From: an uncultured Alphaproteobacteria bacterium
Lineage (GTDB): Bacteria; Pseudomonadota; Alphaproteobacteria; Sphingomonadales; SMXR01
DNA: 37,195 nucleotides
Reading direction: 5' to 3'
Assembly (NCBI GenBank): GCA_937126915.1
Contig: CAKZLM010000062.1
Span: 1-37,195 of the forward strand
The notes under the pieces were generated by a model. The model did no database searches, was not told the DNA's origin, and worked only from the letters and a program-made list of their open reading frames with translations. The translations under genes and the position numbers were made by a program. Below, one piece after another: positions 22,812 to 32,413 of this stretch (positions are counted from its first letter, which is position 1; each line of letters opens with the position of its first letter).

Positions 22812-24755
22812 CTATGTGGTCATAACGCGCCCAGATGCAAGCCCATATCCGTCGATTTCAGACTCATTTCCAGCCGCATTTTCCAATTCTTCTTTCAATG
22901 CCTTCAGGCGTTCGAACCCCTCCTCAGTGAGGTTCTGGCTTACATCAAGCTCCACTTCCTTAAGCTGACGCATCAATTGGTGAATGCGGCGCTGTCGGTT
23001 CAAAACTTGAAGCCAACCTGTTTCGGCATCTTGCAAATTTGCATCGGGCCAGGCAAACCAATCTGGACGATGCGAATCAGACTGCGTTAATCGTATATAA
23101 AGCGACTCGTAGCCTTTTTCCAGTAAATGCTGACGAATCGTGTCAGAATCTAGTGAATCTAACTCAATTGCCAAAGCAACTATCTCATTTCTCAGCGAAT
23201 CAAGGTCAGAATCGGCCATTTTGACCCCTTGAAAGTCATCCAAATGGGTCACCAACAGTTGCGGATGGTGAAGAATCGTCAAAATTAGCAATTCATCAAG
23301 CCGAATCGTTACCGATTCGGCACTCACGCTTTGCCCCAATCGTGTGCTCGATAAATTACCCTCTGCCGGGATAAGTCTGGATGCAGGGCCAAATTTTGAT
23401 TTGCGCCCGCCACGGCCATAAGACCCAGTCCGCGTTGAACCACCCTTATAGGGTCCGGCCCCAGCTTGCCCGTTTTGCTTCTGCCATTGTGGGCGCAGCA
23501 ATTCATTCAATCGACGGCGATAATCTTGCTGGTAAAAGGTTTTAACTTGCTCGTCTTCAATATCTGACAATTTTAAGAAGACCGATTTTTCAAAACCTGC
23601 CTTACGTTCTGGTGTATCAACCAAAACACCCTCGCTTAAGGTATCCCACAATAATTGCGCTAAGGGTTTGGCACTATTTAATAGATTTTGAAACGCAGCA
23701 GCCCCTTGCTGGCGCACCAAATCATCAGGATCCTGACCTTCTGGCATAATAACAAATTGCAGCGATTGTCCCGGCTGTATCATTGGTAAAGCCCGATCCA
23801 AAGCGCGCCCTGCGGCCCGAACACCAGCCTGGTCACCATCGAAACAAAGGAAAGGTTCGGGGACCACCTTCCACAAAATACGCAATTGATCCTCAGTCAG
23901 GGCGGTTCCAAGAGGTGCTACAGCCTGCTCGAATCCTGCTTGTGATAAGGCAATCACATCCATATAACCCTCAGCTACAATCAACTGACCCTTATCAAAG
24001 GCCGCTTTTCTGGCAAGGTGAAAATTATAAAGATTATGGCCCTTATGGAACAAAGGTGTTTCCGGTGAATTTAGATATTTTGCTTTGGCCTCTTTATCCA
24101 TAGCGCGACCACCAAAGGCGATGATACGGCCTGCCCTGTCGGCAATAGGGAAAATGATACGGCCCCGAAACCGATCATACGTTTCGCCGCTATCAGGCTT
24201 AATTAACAAGCCTGCTTCAACCATTTGGTCTTCGGTAATATTGCGCGACAAAAGCGCCTGTTTTAAGGCCGTGCGCTGATCTGGCGCAAAACCAAGGCGA
24301 AACTTTGCTACCGTTTCAGGGGTTAAAGCGCGCCCCTTGATATAATCACGAGCAGCTTCTCCTGCCATGCCTTTCAACTGCCCCTCAAACCACACCGCAG
24401 CGGCTTCCATCACATCGTAAAGACTGGCGCGTTTTTCTTCGCGCTTGATGTCTTCTGGCGTCATTTGTGGCATTTGTAGGCCCGCCTCGCCTGCTAAACG
24501 CTCCACTGCCTCTGGAAAGGGCAGTCCCTCGGCATCGGTTAAAAAGCGAATCGCATCGCCATGGGCACCACAGCCAAAGCAATGATAAAAGCCTTTCTCT
24601 TCAACAACCGTGAAAGAGGGGGTTTTTTCATTATGAAAAGGGCATAGTCCAGAATGCTCACGCCCTTTTTTAATCAAGCGTACCTTGCGCCCCACCACGT
24701 CAACGATGGAAACGCGTTGCCTAATCTCATCCAAAAAGGTTGGCGGAAAACGCAT
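22812..24755 (-). CDS. dnaG: DNA primase
   Basis: 647 residues. The N-terminal zinc finger of the CHC2 type has Cys38, His41, Cys59 and Cys62 (CPFHNEKTPSF, YHCFGCGAHGD). The RNA polymerase core follows, with a catalytic TOPRIM domain at about 255-345 (VAEGYMDVIA, then CFDGDQAG with the metal-binding acidic residues). A basic, glycine-rich linker at about 440-470 leads to the DnaB-binding C-terminal domain. It synthesises RNA primers at the replication fork. The gene is preceded by yqeY, separated by a terminator at 24855-24890, and followed 72 bases later by rpoD. The start MRFPPTFLDEIRQRV is the standard family start. Confidence 0.98.
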   Translation of the reverse strand: MRFPPTFLDEIRQRVSIVDVVGRKVRLIKKGREHSGLCPFHNEKTPSFTVVEEKGFYHCFGCGAHGDAIRFLTDAEGLPFPEAVERLAGEAGLQMPQMTPEDIKREEKRASLYDVMEAAAVWFEGQLKGMAGEAARDYIKGRALTPETVAKFRLGFAPDQRTALKQALLSRNITEDQMVEAGLLIKPDSGETYDRFRGRIIFPIADRAGRIIAFGGRAMDKEAKAKYLNSPETPLFHKGHNLYNFHLARKAAFDKGQLIVAEGYMDVIALSQAGFEQAVAPLGTALTEDQLRILWKVVPEPFLCFDGDQAGVRAAGRALDRALPMIQPGQSLQFVIMPEGQDPDDLVRQQGAAAFQNLLNSAKPLAQLLWDTLSEGVLVDTPERKAGFEKSVFLKLSDIEDEQVKTFYQQDYRRRLNELLRPQWQKQNGQAGAGPYKGGSTRTGSYGRGGRKSKFGPASRLIPAEGNLSSTRLGQSVSAESVTIRLDELLILTILHHPQLLVTHLDDFQGVKMADSDLDSLRNEIVALAIELDSLDSDTIRQHLLEKGYESLYIRLTQSDSHRPDWFAWPDANLQDAETGWLQVLNRQRRIHQLMRQLKEVELDVSQNLTEEGFERLKALKEELENAAGNESEIDGYGLASGRVMTT

Positions 24756-24854
24756 GATTAAAACCTAATAATCCCGTCTATGAAAATTGCTTTTATCCAA
24801 GGCCAACATTCTGGCACATCAAAACATGCTTCGTCTATAAGATAAAGCGGCGAT

Positions 24855-24890
24855 AAAAAAGGCCTACCATCCTTTAGGAAGGTAAGCCTT
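24855..24890 (-). terminator. Rho-independent terminator after yqeY
   Basis: On the minus strand the arms AAGGCTTACC and GGTAGGCCTT enclose a smaller TTCC/GGAT pairing and a TAAA loop, followed by six T. It separates yqeY from dnaG. Confidence 0.85.
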
Positions 24891-24911
24891 GCTGTAACGC
24901 TTTAGCTTAAT

Positions 24912-25367
24912 TTAAGAAAGTCGCTCTTTCACCAAGCGAGACGCCATACCAAAATCCATGGTGCCAGCGTGCTGTGATTTTAAAATAGCCATCACCTTAC
25001 CAATATCTTTCAAGCCACTGGCATCGGTTTCACCGATGGCACCATCAACAGCGTCTTTAATCTCGTCTTCATTCATTTGCTTTGGCAAAAAGCTTTGGAT
25101 CACGTCAATCTCTTCACGCTCTTGCTCAGCCAACTCTGCACGCCCCGCTTCTTCATAAGCTTTAATGCTATCTTGGCGTTGTTTGACCATTTTAGATAAT
25201 ATACCCAAAACAATAGCATTATCATCCGCTTCGTTGTTTTCCTCAGTGCGGGCGGCAATATCCCGATCTTTAATCGCAGCTAGGATCAAACGAACCGTCG
25301 ATAATGTGCGTTGATCTTTGTCACGCATGGCCTGTTTCATGGCTTCTTTTAATTGATCTCTTAACAT
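24912..25367 (-). CDS. yqeY: GatB/YqeY domain-containing protein
   Basis: 151 residues from the ATG at 25367 (MLRDQLKEAMKQAMRDKD), the length usual for the family. The frame extends upstream but no RBS supports it. The helical GatB/YqeY domain covers the whole protein: STVRLILAAIKD, EEREEIDVIQSFLPKQM around the middle, and the C-terminal GKVMAILKSQHAGTMDFGMASRLVKE. It is related to the tRNA-binding tail of amidotransferase GatB, but its own role is unknown. In alphaproteobacteria it commonly precedes dnaG and rpoD. Its own promoter at 25430-25402 faces away from that of carA. Confidence 0.92.
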   Translation of the reverse strand: MLRDQLKEAMKQAMRDKDQRTLSTVRLILAAIKDRDIAARTEENNEADDNAIVLGILSKMVKQRQDSIKAYEEAGRAELAEQEREEIDVIQSFLPKQMNEDEIKDAVDGAIGETDASGLKDIGKVMAILKSQHAGTMDFGMASRLVKERLS

Positions 25368-25401
25368 TCTTAGTGGCCCCTTAAATGAATCAGAAACGAC
25401 C

Positions 25402-25430
25402 ATAATAGTCAAAAGCCTAACATTTGGCAA
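25402..25430 (-). promoter_or_regulatory. Promoter of yqeY
   Basis: Minus-strand TTGCCA (25430-25425), 17-base spacer, TATTAT (25407-25402), with the start codon 35 bases downstream of the -10. It is divergent from the carA promoter. Confidence 0.5.
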
Positions 25431-25487
25431 CGATGTATTTTATCCGTAACCCATTGATTTTAAACAATATTTTTTCTACGCTTTTGC

Positions 25488-25516
25488 TTGACCTAGAGCG
25501 ATGAATTGCCTATTGT
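25488..25516 (+). promoter_or_regulatory. Promoter of the carA-carB operon
   Basis: TTGACC (25488-25493), a 17-base spacer and TATTGT (25511-25516). The transcript would have a leader of about 165 bases before carA. The yqeY-carA gap of 322 bases holds this promoter, the divergent yqeY promoter and the stem-loop at 25529; I see nothing else in it. Confidence 0.5.
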
Positions 25517-25528
25517 CCGTTCAATTTA

Positions 25529-25548
25529 GGCCTGATTCAGGCCGCTTT
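25529..25548 (+). promoter_or_regulatory. Stem-loop with short T-run in the carA leader (possible attenuator)
   Basis: GGCCTGA and TCAGGCC form a tight palindrome, realistically GGCCT/AGGCC with a five-base loop, followed by GCTTTT. It begins about 5-12 bases after the predicted transcription start. The T-run is short, so terminator activity is doubtful. Confidence 0.35.
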
Positions 25549-25689
25549 TGACGACCTGACCTATATGCCTTTGTTGGCTTGGCTTTATCGCGACACTGTT
25601 CGCTTTTACTATCCCAAAGCCAGCCCTTCAAAAACAAAGGCTTACAGGTACCGACATAACAAATCTGACTGCTAAGGAATGATTTCTCA

Positions 25690-26856
25690 ATGGATGAAAA
25701 ACTGACCATGACCCCACCGCATAACGGCGTAACGGGGGCATTGATTCTGGCTGACGGAACCATATTTTGGGGTCGCGGCCTTGGCAAGGCGGGATCCGCT
25801 GTTGGTGAAGTTTGCTTTAACACAGCAATGACGGGCTATCAGGAAATAATGACTGACCCATCCTATGCTGGCCAATTAATCACTTTTACCTTCCCCCATG
25901 TTGGTAATGTCGGTTCCAATTCAGAAGACCATGAAACCAAGCAGCCTTTCGCGCTTGGTTTTATTTTGCGCGAAGACATTACAGACCCTTCGAACTACCG
26001 CGATGAAATGCATTTTAACCAATGGGCCGAAAATCATGGCTTGGTTGGTATTTGCGACATTGATACGCGCCGCCTAACCCGCTACATACGCGACAATGGC
26101 GCACCAAACGGTGTGGTTGTTCACAGCCCTGATGGCACGTTTGACATTCCTGCACTGATTAAAATGGCGCAAGACTGGCCCGGCCTAGTAGGCATGGACC
26201 TTGCCAAAGAGGTTTCTACCAAAGAAACCTATCAATGGACCGAAGGCCTGTGGGACTTGGGCCAAGGCTATGTTCCTTTAAAAGAAGAAAAATTTCATGT
26301 GGTTGCCGTTGACTACGGCATTAAACGCAACATCCTGCGTTGTTTGGTTTCGGTTGGCGCGCGCGTCACGGTGGTTCCTTGCGACACCAAAGCCGAAGAC
26401 ATTTTAGCGATGAACCCAGATGGCATTTTCCTAGCTAACGGCCCCGGTGACCCGGCTGCCACAGGCACCTATGCCATTGCCGAAATTCAAAAATTGTTAG
26501 ACAGCAATAAACCGATCTTTGGTATTTGCCTAGGCCACCAATTGTTAGCCCTAGCCGCAGGTGGTAAGACTTACAAAATGCACCAAGGCCATCGCGGTGC
26601 CAACCACCCTGTAAAAGACTATAACACCAATAAAGTTGAGATCACCTCGATGAACCACGGTTTCAGTGTCGATGGTGACAGCTTGCCTGATCATGTTGAA
26701 GTGTCACATATCTCGTTGTTTGATAAAACCGTTTGTGGGTTGCAATGGAAAGATAAGCCGGTGTTCTCAGTACAGCATCACCCCGAAGCAAGCCCTGGCC
26801 CGCAAGATAGCCACTATCTATTTAAAAGATTCGCCGATTTGATGGAGAAAGCCTAA
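25690..26856 (+). CDS. carA: Carbamoyl-phosphate synthase small subunit (glutamine amidotransferase)
   Basis: 388 residues. CarA hydrolyses glutamine and channels ammonia to CarB for carbamoyl phosphate, the precursor of pyrimidines and arginine. The N-terminal CarA-specific domain covers about 12-150 (FNTAMTGYQEIMTDPSYAGQ). The class I amidotransferase domain is C-terminal, with the triad Cys280 (GICLGHQ), His364 and Glu366 (HHPEASPGP). The RBS AAGGA lies about 11 bases before the ATG. carB starts three bases after its stop, so the subunits are co-translated. Confidence 0.98.
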   Translation: MDEKLTMTPPHNGVTGALILADGTIFWGRGLGKAGSAVGEVCFNTAMTGYQEIMTDPSYAGQLITFTFPHVGNVGSNSEDHETKQPFALGFILREDITDPSNYRDEMHFNQWAENHGLVGICDIDTRRLTRYIRDNGAPNGVVVHSPDGTFDIPALIKMAQDWPGLVGMDLAKEVSTKETYQWTEGLWDLGQGYVPLKEEKFHVVAVDYGIKRNILRCLVSVGARVTVVPCDTKAEDILAMNPDGIFLANGPGDPAATGTYAIAEIQKLLDSNKPIFGICLGHQLLALAAGGKTYKMHQGHRGANHPVKDYNTNKVEITSMNHGFSVDGDSLPDHVEVSHISLFDKTVCGLQWKDKPVFSVQHHPEASPGPQDSHYLFKRFADLMEKA

Positions 26857-26859
26857 GTC

Positions 26860-29800
26860 ATGCCTAAACGTAATGATATTAAAAGTATTCTGATTGTTGG
26901 TGCGGGTCCTATTATTATTGGGCAAGCGTGCGAATTTGACTATTCAGGAACACAGGCCTGTAAAGCCCTTAAAGAAGAAGGTTACCGCGTTATTTTGGTG
27001 AACAGCAACCCTGCCACCATCATGACCGATCCGGGCCTTGCAGATGCCACTTATATTGAGCCGATCACAGCCGAAGCGGTGGAAAAAATTATCGCGCTTG
27101 AACGCCCCGACGCCATTTTGCCAACAATGGGTGGTCAAACAGGTTTGAACACCGCCTTAACGCTGTCACATAAAGGTGTGTTGGAAAAATATAATGTTGA
27201 AATGATCGGCGCCACCAAGGAAGCCATCGACAAAGCCGAAGACCGCGAATTATTCCGAAAGGCCATGGAAAAAATTGGCCTTAACTGCCCAGCCAGCTTT
27301 ATCTGTAATTCCATGGATGAAGCCGAAAAGGCGCTTGACCAAATTGGTCTGCCTGCCATTTTCCGCCCCAGCTACACCATGGGCGGCACGGGCGGCGGCA
27401 TTGCCTATAACAAAGAAGAATTTATGGACATTTTGCAACTGGGTCTGGATGCCAGCCCAGTGAACGAAGTGTTGGTAGAACAAAGCGTTCTTGGCTGGAA
27501 AGAATATGAGATGGAAGTTGTGCGCGACAAAGCCGACAACTGCATCATTATTTGTTCGATCGAAAACCTTGATCCCATGGGCGTACATACCGGTGATAGT
27601 ATCACCATGGCCCCCGCCCTAACCTTAACTGATAAAGAATATCAGATCATGCGTAACGCCTCGATTGCGGTTTTGCGTGAAATTGGCGTTGAAACCGGCG
27701 GCAGTAACGTTCAATTTGCCATCAACCCCGCCAATGGTGAAATGATTGTGATTGAGATGAACCCAAGGGTTTCACGCTCATCTGCTTTGGCATCAAAAGC
27801 AACGGGTTTCCCAATCGCGAAAATTGCCGCTAAATTGGCGGTTGGATACACGCTTGATGAACTGGATAACGACATTACAGGTGTTACCCCAGCATCTTTT
27901 GAGCCAACTATTGATTATGTGGTTACCAAAATTCCACGCTTTACCTTTGAAAAATTTGCTGGCACCGAGCCGATGCTTACCACCGCCATGAAATCGGTGG
28001 GTGAAGCTATGGCTATTGGTCGCAGCTTCCCTGAAAGCCTGCAAAAAGCGTTGCGCTCATTGGAAACCGACCTAAGCGGCTTGGATGATATTGCCATCGA
28101 TGGTTATGATCCTGAAAGCGGCGATAAAGCACCGATTCTTTCAGCTCTTGGTCAACCAACACCAACACGACTGTTGGTGATTGCCCAAGCCATGCGTGAA
28201 GGCGTTGACCTTGATACCATTCACCGCATCACAAGTTTTGACCCCTGGTTCTTGGCACAGATTAAACGCATCATTGATGCTGAAGCCGATGTCAAAGCCA
28301 ATGGCCTGCCAACCACCCAAGATGGCTTCTTGAAACTGAAAAAACTAGGCTTTTCCGACGCCCGCTTAGCCGCAGTAAGCGGTAAGACAGAGGCGGAAGT
28401 GACCGTCCTTCGCCATGGCTTAAAAGTACATCCTGTTTATAAGCGCATTGATACCTGTGCGGCAGAATTTGAGGCCAAAACACCTTATCTTTACAGCTGT
28501 TATGAAGAGCCAAGCTTAATCACTGATAGCAATGGTACGCGCTATGAAGCGGAAAACGATGCGCAACCAAGCGACCGTAAAAAGGTTATCATCCTTGGTG
28601 GTGGACCAAACCGTATTGGTCAAGGGATCGAGTTTGATTATTGCTGCTGTCATGCATGCTTTGCTATGAGCGAAGCTGACTATGAAAGCATCATGGTTAA
28701 CTGTAACCCTGAAACAGTGTCAACCGATTATGACACATCTGACCGCTTATATTTTGAACCTTTGACGGCTGAAGATGTGATTGAGCTGATCCGTGGGGAA
28801 CAATCGCGCGGTGAGGTTTTGGGCGTGATCGTTCAGTTTGGCGGCCAAACCCCGCTTAAATTGGCACAGGCCCTAGAAGATGCAAACATTCCAATCCTAG
28901 GCACCAGCCCAGACGCCATTGACTTGGCTGAGGACCGTGAGCGTTTCCAAACCCTGCTTTCAGAGCTAAACCTTAAACAACCTGAAAACGGCATTGCCCG
29001 CTCACACGAAGAAGCGCAAAAAGTGGCCGAAGAAATTGGCTTCCCCGTGTTACTTCGCCCTTCTTATGTTTTGGGTGGTCGCGCCATGGAAATTGTCCAT
29101 GATATGAAAGGCTTAAACCGCTATATCAATGAAGCTGTGAAAGTATCTGGTGACAGCCCTGTTTTGGTTGATGGCTATCTTGACGGTGCCACCGAAATAG
29201 ACGTTGACGCCCTTTGCGATGGCGAAAATGTTTTCGTCGCTGGCATTATGGAGCATATCGAAGAGGCTGGTATTCACTCAGGGGATAGCACCTGTTCATT
29301 GCCGCCATTTAGCCTGACAGAAGAAATTATTACGGAACTGAAACGACAAACTAATGAGTTGGCGTTAGCTCTTAACGTTAAGGGCCTAATGAATGTTCAG
29401 TATGCGGTGAAAAATGGCGAAGTTTACCTCATCGAGGTGAACCCGCGAGCCAGCCGTACCGTGCCATTTGTGGCTAAAGCCATCGGCCTACCCGTTGCTA
29501 AAATTGCCGCGCGTTTGATGGCTGGTGATAAATTATCTGACTTTGACTTGACCAGCAAATTAACCGGTAAATATGCGGTTAAAGCACCTGTGTTCCCGTT
29601 TGCACGCTTCCCAGGTGTTGATATTTTGCTTGGACCGGAAATGAAATCTACTGGCGAGGTTATGGGGCTGGATGATGACTTTGAAACCGCTTTCTTGAAG
29701 TCACAACAGGCCGCTGGCGTTAAATTACCAAAGTCGGGCATGGTATTTGTGTCGGTTAAAAGCAGTGACAAGCCTGCTGCCCTTGCCGCCTCAAAAGCAT

Positions 29801-30132
29801 TGAGCGATCTAGGCTATAAAATCATCGCAACACGCGGCACAGCGCAATATTTGACAGAAAACGGTGTTGAGGCTGATAGCGTTTATAAAGTGATTGATGG
29901 CCAACGCCCACACGTGGTTGACTTGATGAAAGATAAAAAGATTGACCTTGTCTTCAACACAACCGAGGGCAAGCAATCAATCAAAGACAGCTATTCTCTA
30001 CGCCGCACGGCCTTGATGGAGGGTATTCCTTATTATACCACCATGACCGGGATTAAGGCTGCTGTTGAAGCTTTGAAAACTTTAAGTAACGGAACACTTG
30101 AAGTTGGATCACTTCAACACTATTCTATGTAG
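26860..30132 (+). CDS. carB: Carbamoyl-phosphate synthase large subunit
   Basis: 1090 residues, a full-length single-polypeptide CarB. Two homologous ATP-grasp halves: the first (carboxyphosphate) starts with [20 protein letters not shown]; the second (carbamoyl phosphate) starts with [21 protein letters not shown] near 575. The metal-binding [18 protein letters not shown] and [18 protein letters not shown] segments are present. The C-terminal MGS-like allosteric domain (about 945-1075) binds UMP or ornithine in known enzymes. It is encoded with carA. greA lies 115 bases downstream, after a long stem-loop. Confidence 0.98.
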   Translation: MPKRNDIKSILIVGAGPIIIGQACEFDYSGTQACKALKEEGYRVILVNSNPATIMTDPGLADATYIEPITAEAVEKIIALERPDAILPTMGGQTGLNTALTLSHKGVLEKYNVEMIGATKEAIDKAEDRELFRKAMEKIGLNCPASFICNSMDEAEKALDQIGLPAIFRPSYTMGGTGGGIAYNKEEFMDILQLGLDASPVNEVLVEQSVLGWKEYEMEVVRDKADNCIIICSIENLDPMGVHTGDSITMAPALTLTDKEYQIMRNASIAVLREIGVETGGSNVQFAINPANGEMIVIEMNPRVSRSSALASKATGFPIAKIAAKLAVGYTLDELDNDITGVTPASFEPTIDYVVTKIPRFTFEKFAGTEPMLTTAMKSVGEAMAIGRSFPESLQKALRSLETDLSGLDDIAIDGYDPESGDKAPILSALGQPTPTRLLVIAQAMREGVDLDTIHRITSFDPWFLAQIKRIIDAEADVKANGLPTTQDGFLKLKKLGFSDARLAAVSGKTEAEVTVLRHGLKVHPVYKRIDTCAAEFEAKTPYLYSCYEEPSLITDSNGTRYEAENDAQPSDRKKVIILGGGPNRIGQGIEFDYCCCHACFAMSEADYESIMVNCNPETVSTDYDTSDRLYFEPLTAEDVIELIRGEQSRGEVLGVIVQFGGQTPLKLAQALEDANIPILGTSPDAIDLAEDRERFQTLLSELNLKQPENGIARSHEEAQKVAEEIGFPVLLRPSYVLGGRAMEIVHDMKGLNRYINEAVKVSGDSPVLVDGYLDGATEIDVDALCDGENVFVAGIMEHIEEAGIHSGDSTCSLPPFSLTEEIITELKRQTNELALALNVKGLMNVQYAVKNGEVYLIEVNPRASRTVPFVAKAIGLPVAKIAARLMAGDKLSDFDLTSKLTGKYAVKAPVFPFARFPGVDILLGPEMKSTGEVMGLDDDFETAFLKSQQAAGVKLPKSGMVFVSVKSSDKPAALAASKALSDLGYKIIATRGTAQYLTENGVEADSVYKVIDGQRPHVVDLMKDKKIDLVFNTTEGKQSIKDSYSLRRTALMEGIPYYTTMTGIKAAVEALKTLSNGTLEVGSLQHYSM

Positions 30133-30159
30133 GAAATAGATTCTCCCCGACAATCGGGA

Positions 30160-30205
30160 AGCACACTTGGGAGTGAGGGAAGCCTCGCTACCCAGATGTG
30201 CTTTT
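30160..30205 (+). terminator. Long stem-loop after carB, probable terminator or attenuator before greA
   Basis: AGCACACTTGGGAGTGAGG pairs with CCTCGCTACCCAGATGTGCT, with one unpaired base and G-T pairs around a GAAG loop, followed by TTTT. A small CCCGA/TCGGG hairpin precedes it at 30147-30159. The stem is very stable but the T-run is only four, so some read-through into greA is plausible. Confidence 0.7.
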
Positions 30206-30247
30206 GACTGTTTATTGATTATTTGAACGCAGAAGTGAGTATGAAAA

Positions 30248-30718
30248 ATGGAAAAAGCACCTATGTTGCTTTCGGGTCACCAAGCCCTTACAGCAGAACT
30301 TAAAAACCTTAAGTCTGTTGAGCGCCCAGCCGTGGTAAAGGCGATCGAAGAAGCCCGCGCCCATGGTGACTTGTCAGAAAATGCGGAATATCATGCCGCT
30401 AAGGAAAAACAAGGCCACATTGAAACCCGTATTATTGAATTAGAAAGCGCCATTAGCCGCGCCGAAGTGATTGACCCAACCAAATTATCGGGCGATCGCA
30501 TTGTGTTTGGCGCGACCGTCACCTTATTGGATGAGGATGACGAAGAAGTGGTTTACCAAATTGTTGGTGAATTTGAATCAGACGTCAAATCGGGTCGCAT
30601 CTCCTACAGTTCGCCTTTGGGACGCGCCCTTATCGGACGCTCATTAGGTGATGATGTTGAGGTAAAAACCCCTAAAGGCATCAAGTTTTACGAAGTTTCG
30701 GCGATCGAATTTAAGTAA
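30248..30718 (+). CDS. greA: Transcription elongation factor GreA
   Basis: 156 residues, the standard GreA length. The N-terminal coiled coil (about 1-75) contains the tip motif around [20 protein letters not shown], which carries the acidic residues that stimulate transcript cleavage by RNA polymerase. The C-terminal FKBP-like domain includes [24 protein letters not shown]. It rescues backtracked RNA polymerase. The ATG at 30248 follows GAAGTGAG; an ATG at 30241 is in another frame. carB-greA order is common in alphaproteobacteria. Confidence 0.97.
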   Translation: MEKAPMLLSGHQALTAELKNLKSVERPAVVKAIEEARAHGDLSENAEYHAAKEKQGHIETRIIELESAISRAEVIDPTKLSGDRIVFGATVTLLDEDDEEVVYQIVGEFESDVKSGRISYSSPLGRALIGRSLGDDVEVKTPKGIKFYEVSAIEFK

Positions 30719-30746
30719 AATCTTCACCTACAAAAAAACACGCATT

Positions 30747-30780
30747 AAAAAAGGCACGGTCAAAACTGATCGTGCCTTTT
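30747..30780. terminator. Bidirectional rho-independent terminator between greA and the Lrp-family gene
   Basis: AAAAGGCACGGTC, loop AAAAC, then TGATCGTGCCTTTT, with one G-T pair and A/T runs on both flanks. It lies between convergent genes and should stop transcripts from both sides. Confidence 0.88.
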
Positions 30781-30804
30781 GGTGTTTTATAAGATCGAAA
30801 AACC

Positions 30805-31269
30805 CTAGTAATCAACAGGAACGCCAGGTTCTTTCTTAGAATTACGAATGGTCAGTGATGTTTTAACACTGTTCACATGCGGGGCAGAAACCAACTCTTT
30901 GGTTAAGAAGGTTTGGAACTCAGCCAAATCATGAGCGACAATTTTTAAGATAAAATCAATCTCACCATTCAGCATGTAACATTCGCGCACCAAAGGCCAT
31001 TCGCTGGTTTTTTCTTCAAATTTTTGCAAGTCAGCTTCATTTTGGCTATCCAAACCAACCATTGCAAAAACCGTGATGCCAAAACCAAGGGCATCATTGT
31101 TTAAATCGGCATGATAACCACGAATGTAACCTTCTTCTTCAAGGGCACGAACACGACGCAGGCAAGGCGGCGCTGTAATCCCCACACGTTGGGCTAATTC
31201 AACATTGGTCATACGACCTTCATTTTGTAAATTTTGCAAAATTTTAATATCAACTGCATCAAGCTTCAC
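30805..31269 (-). CDS. Lrp/AsnC family transcriptional regulator
   Basis: 154 residues from a GTG at 31269, preceded by AAGAAGG at nine bases; a stop in the same frame lies immediately upstream, so the start is well fixed. The N-terminal HTH (LDAVDIKILQNLQNEGRMTNVELAQRVGITAPPCLRRVRALEEEGYI) and the RAM ligand-binding/oligomerisation domain (GFGITVFAMVGL, VRECYMLNGEIDFILKIVAHDL) fill the protein. It is expected to act as a dimer of dimers, sensing an amino acid. The target is unknown; it is divergent from the split gene starting at 31548. Local Lrp members near no amino acid genes are hard to assign further. Confidence 0.93.
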   Translation of the reverse strand: MKLDAVDIKILQNLQNEGRMTNVELAQRVGITAPPCLRRVRALEEEGYIRGYHADLNNDALGFGITVFAMVGLDSQNEADLQKFEEKTSEWPLVRECYMLNGEIDFILKIVAHDLAEFQTFLTKELVSAPHVNSVKTSLTIRNSKKEPGVPVDY

Positions 31270-31442
31270 GGGCCATCACCTTCTTATTTTTATGTGATTA
31301 TTCAATCTGTGAAGATTCTGCTTTAGGCTAGAATCATCGGGTGAGCGATTTTTAACAGATAACGAAATATAATTCCACAAATTAATAGTTAACAAATGGT
31401 TTATGTCCTAATTATGTTATTCCATTGCGTCAAATTAAAGGC

Positions 31443-31470
31443 TTTTCATATATATAGTATGTGCTATAAT
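31443..31470 (+). promoter_or_regulatory. Possible promoter of the split DUF2336 gene
   Basis: TTTTCA (31443-31448), a 16-base spacer and a perfect TATAAT (31465-31470). The intervening TATATATAG could offer another -10. The -35 is weak. The gap between 31270 and 31547 shows no gene. Confidence 0.4.
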
Positions 31471-31547
31471 TTTATCTACTAATCATCGGGCTGTCTAAAT
31501 TTCTTTATTTAAGCGGCTTTTAGGGCAAATTAGGGGCGTTGCCGATT

Positions 31548-32390
31548 ATGACAAAAGCAGAAACTCATCTTGCGGAATTGCTGAAAAAAGTCAGCAATCA
31601 TTCCGATGGGTCTACTGGCTCGAATGATGCACAGAATGACAGCCAAAATGATCAAGAAAAACTGTTTCTAGCGTTGGCCAAAATGCTCACGAAGAATACT
31701 GCATCAAACGCCCCTAAGCAACCAGATCATGCGGGACCACCTGAAACAGGAAACAGTAAAATTTTATCAGATGTCATGGACAGTTTTCAGCAAGAAATTG
31801 AGGTTTCTGTGCGCCATGAAATGGCCAAGCAATTGGCCGCTGAAAAAAACCCACCCATTGATCTAGCCTTAAAACTTGCCCTCGATCAGGATTTAAATGT
31901 GGCGCGGCCTATTTTGGAAACGGTTAACTTCTCAGATGCTGAATTAATTCACATTATTGAGCACAGTGCCCACGATCATCATATGATCATCGCCAAACGC
32001 GGTGATCTTACCAAGCCTGTTTGGAAAGCATTAACTAGACAGCGCATGCAGGCTGAGCGGCATCGCTTTCAAAAAGCCACCCCACAAAACAATACGCCAA
32101 ATCTAAAAAGTGCTGATATTGAAAAAATTTCTCATCATCGCCCCTCCATAACCCCTGACAGCCAAGAAGGGCTTGAAGACAGCCAGTCTCACACCTCTTC
32201 AGGGCATGTTATGGAAAAACTGGATAATAACAGTCCATCATTGCCCAGTTTTTTACTGGACGCTACGCCGCTAGACCCTGTCTTTGAAAAAAAAAACACG
32301 ACCTGCAAAGCCAACAAAACCAGCAGCATAAAGGCCCCCATTATCATCAGGGTAAAACCGTTTTTCCACCACCCAATGATGTTCCCTTAG
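31548..32390 (+). CDS. N-terminal part of a frameshift-split DUF2336-domain protein
   Basis: 280 codons from the ATG at 31548, which has AGGGG upstream. A charged low-complexity N-terminus (residues 1-75) leads to a DUF2336-like helical repeat region (about 80-180): EIEVSVRHEMAKQLAAEKNPPIDLALKLALDQDLNVARPILETVNFSDAELIHIIEHSAHDHH, then AKRGDLTKPVWKAL. After about residue 247, at a run of ten A (32287-32296), this frame turns into an implausible, stop-terminated tail (NTTCKANKTSS... to TAG/stop at 32390). The true continuation reads on in the +1-added-base frame and is listed separately. DUF2336 is widespread in alphaproteobacteria, often with sensor domains; its function is unknown. Confidence 0.7.
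   Translation: MTKAETHLAELLKKVSNHSDGSTGSNDAQNDSQNDQEKLFLALAKMLTKNTASNAPKQPDHAGPPETGNSKILSDVMDSFQQEIEVSVRHEMAKQLAAEKNPPIDLALKLALDQDLNVARPILETVNFSDAELIHIIEHSAHDHHMIIAKRGDLTKPVWKALTRQRMQAERHRFQKATPQNNTPNLKSADIEKISHHRPSITPDSQEGLEDSQSHTSSGHVMEKLDNNSPSLPSFLLDATPLDPVFEKKNTTCKANKTSSIKAPIIIRVKPFFHHPMMFP
32287..32296 (+). repeat. A10 homopolymer at the frame junction
   Basis: Ten consecutive A follow G at 32286. Reading GAA-AAA-AAA-AAC gives the upstream frame. With one more A it would read GAA-AAA-AAA-AAA-CAC and continue in the downstream frame, which is open only from 32288 because TGA at 32285-32287 closes it. It is thus a natural slippage site. Confidence 0.95.
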
Positions 32391-32413
32391 AAGATAAGGA
32401 TGACACCGACGAT

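Noticed and set aside
31440-31480. TATATATAG...TATAAT region as a regulatory palindrome
   Set aside because: AT-rich but without convincing symmetry; kept only as a weak promoter.
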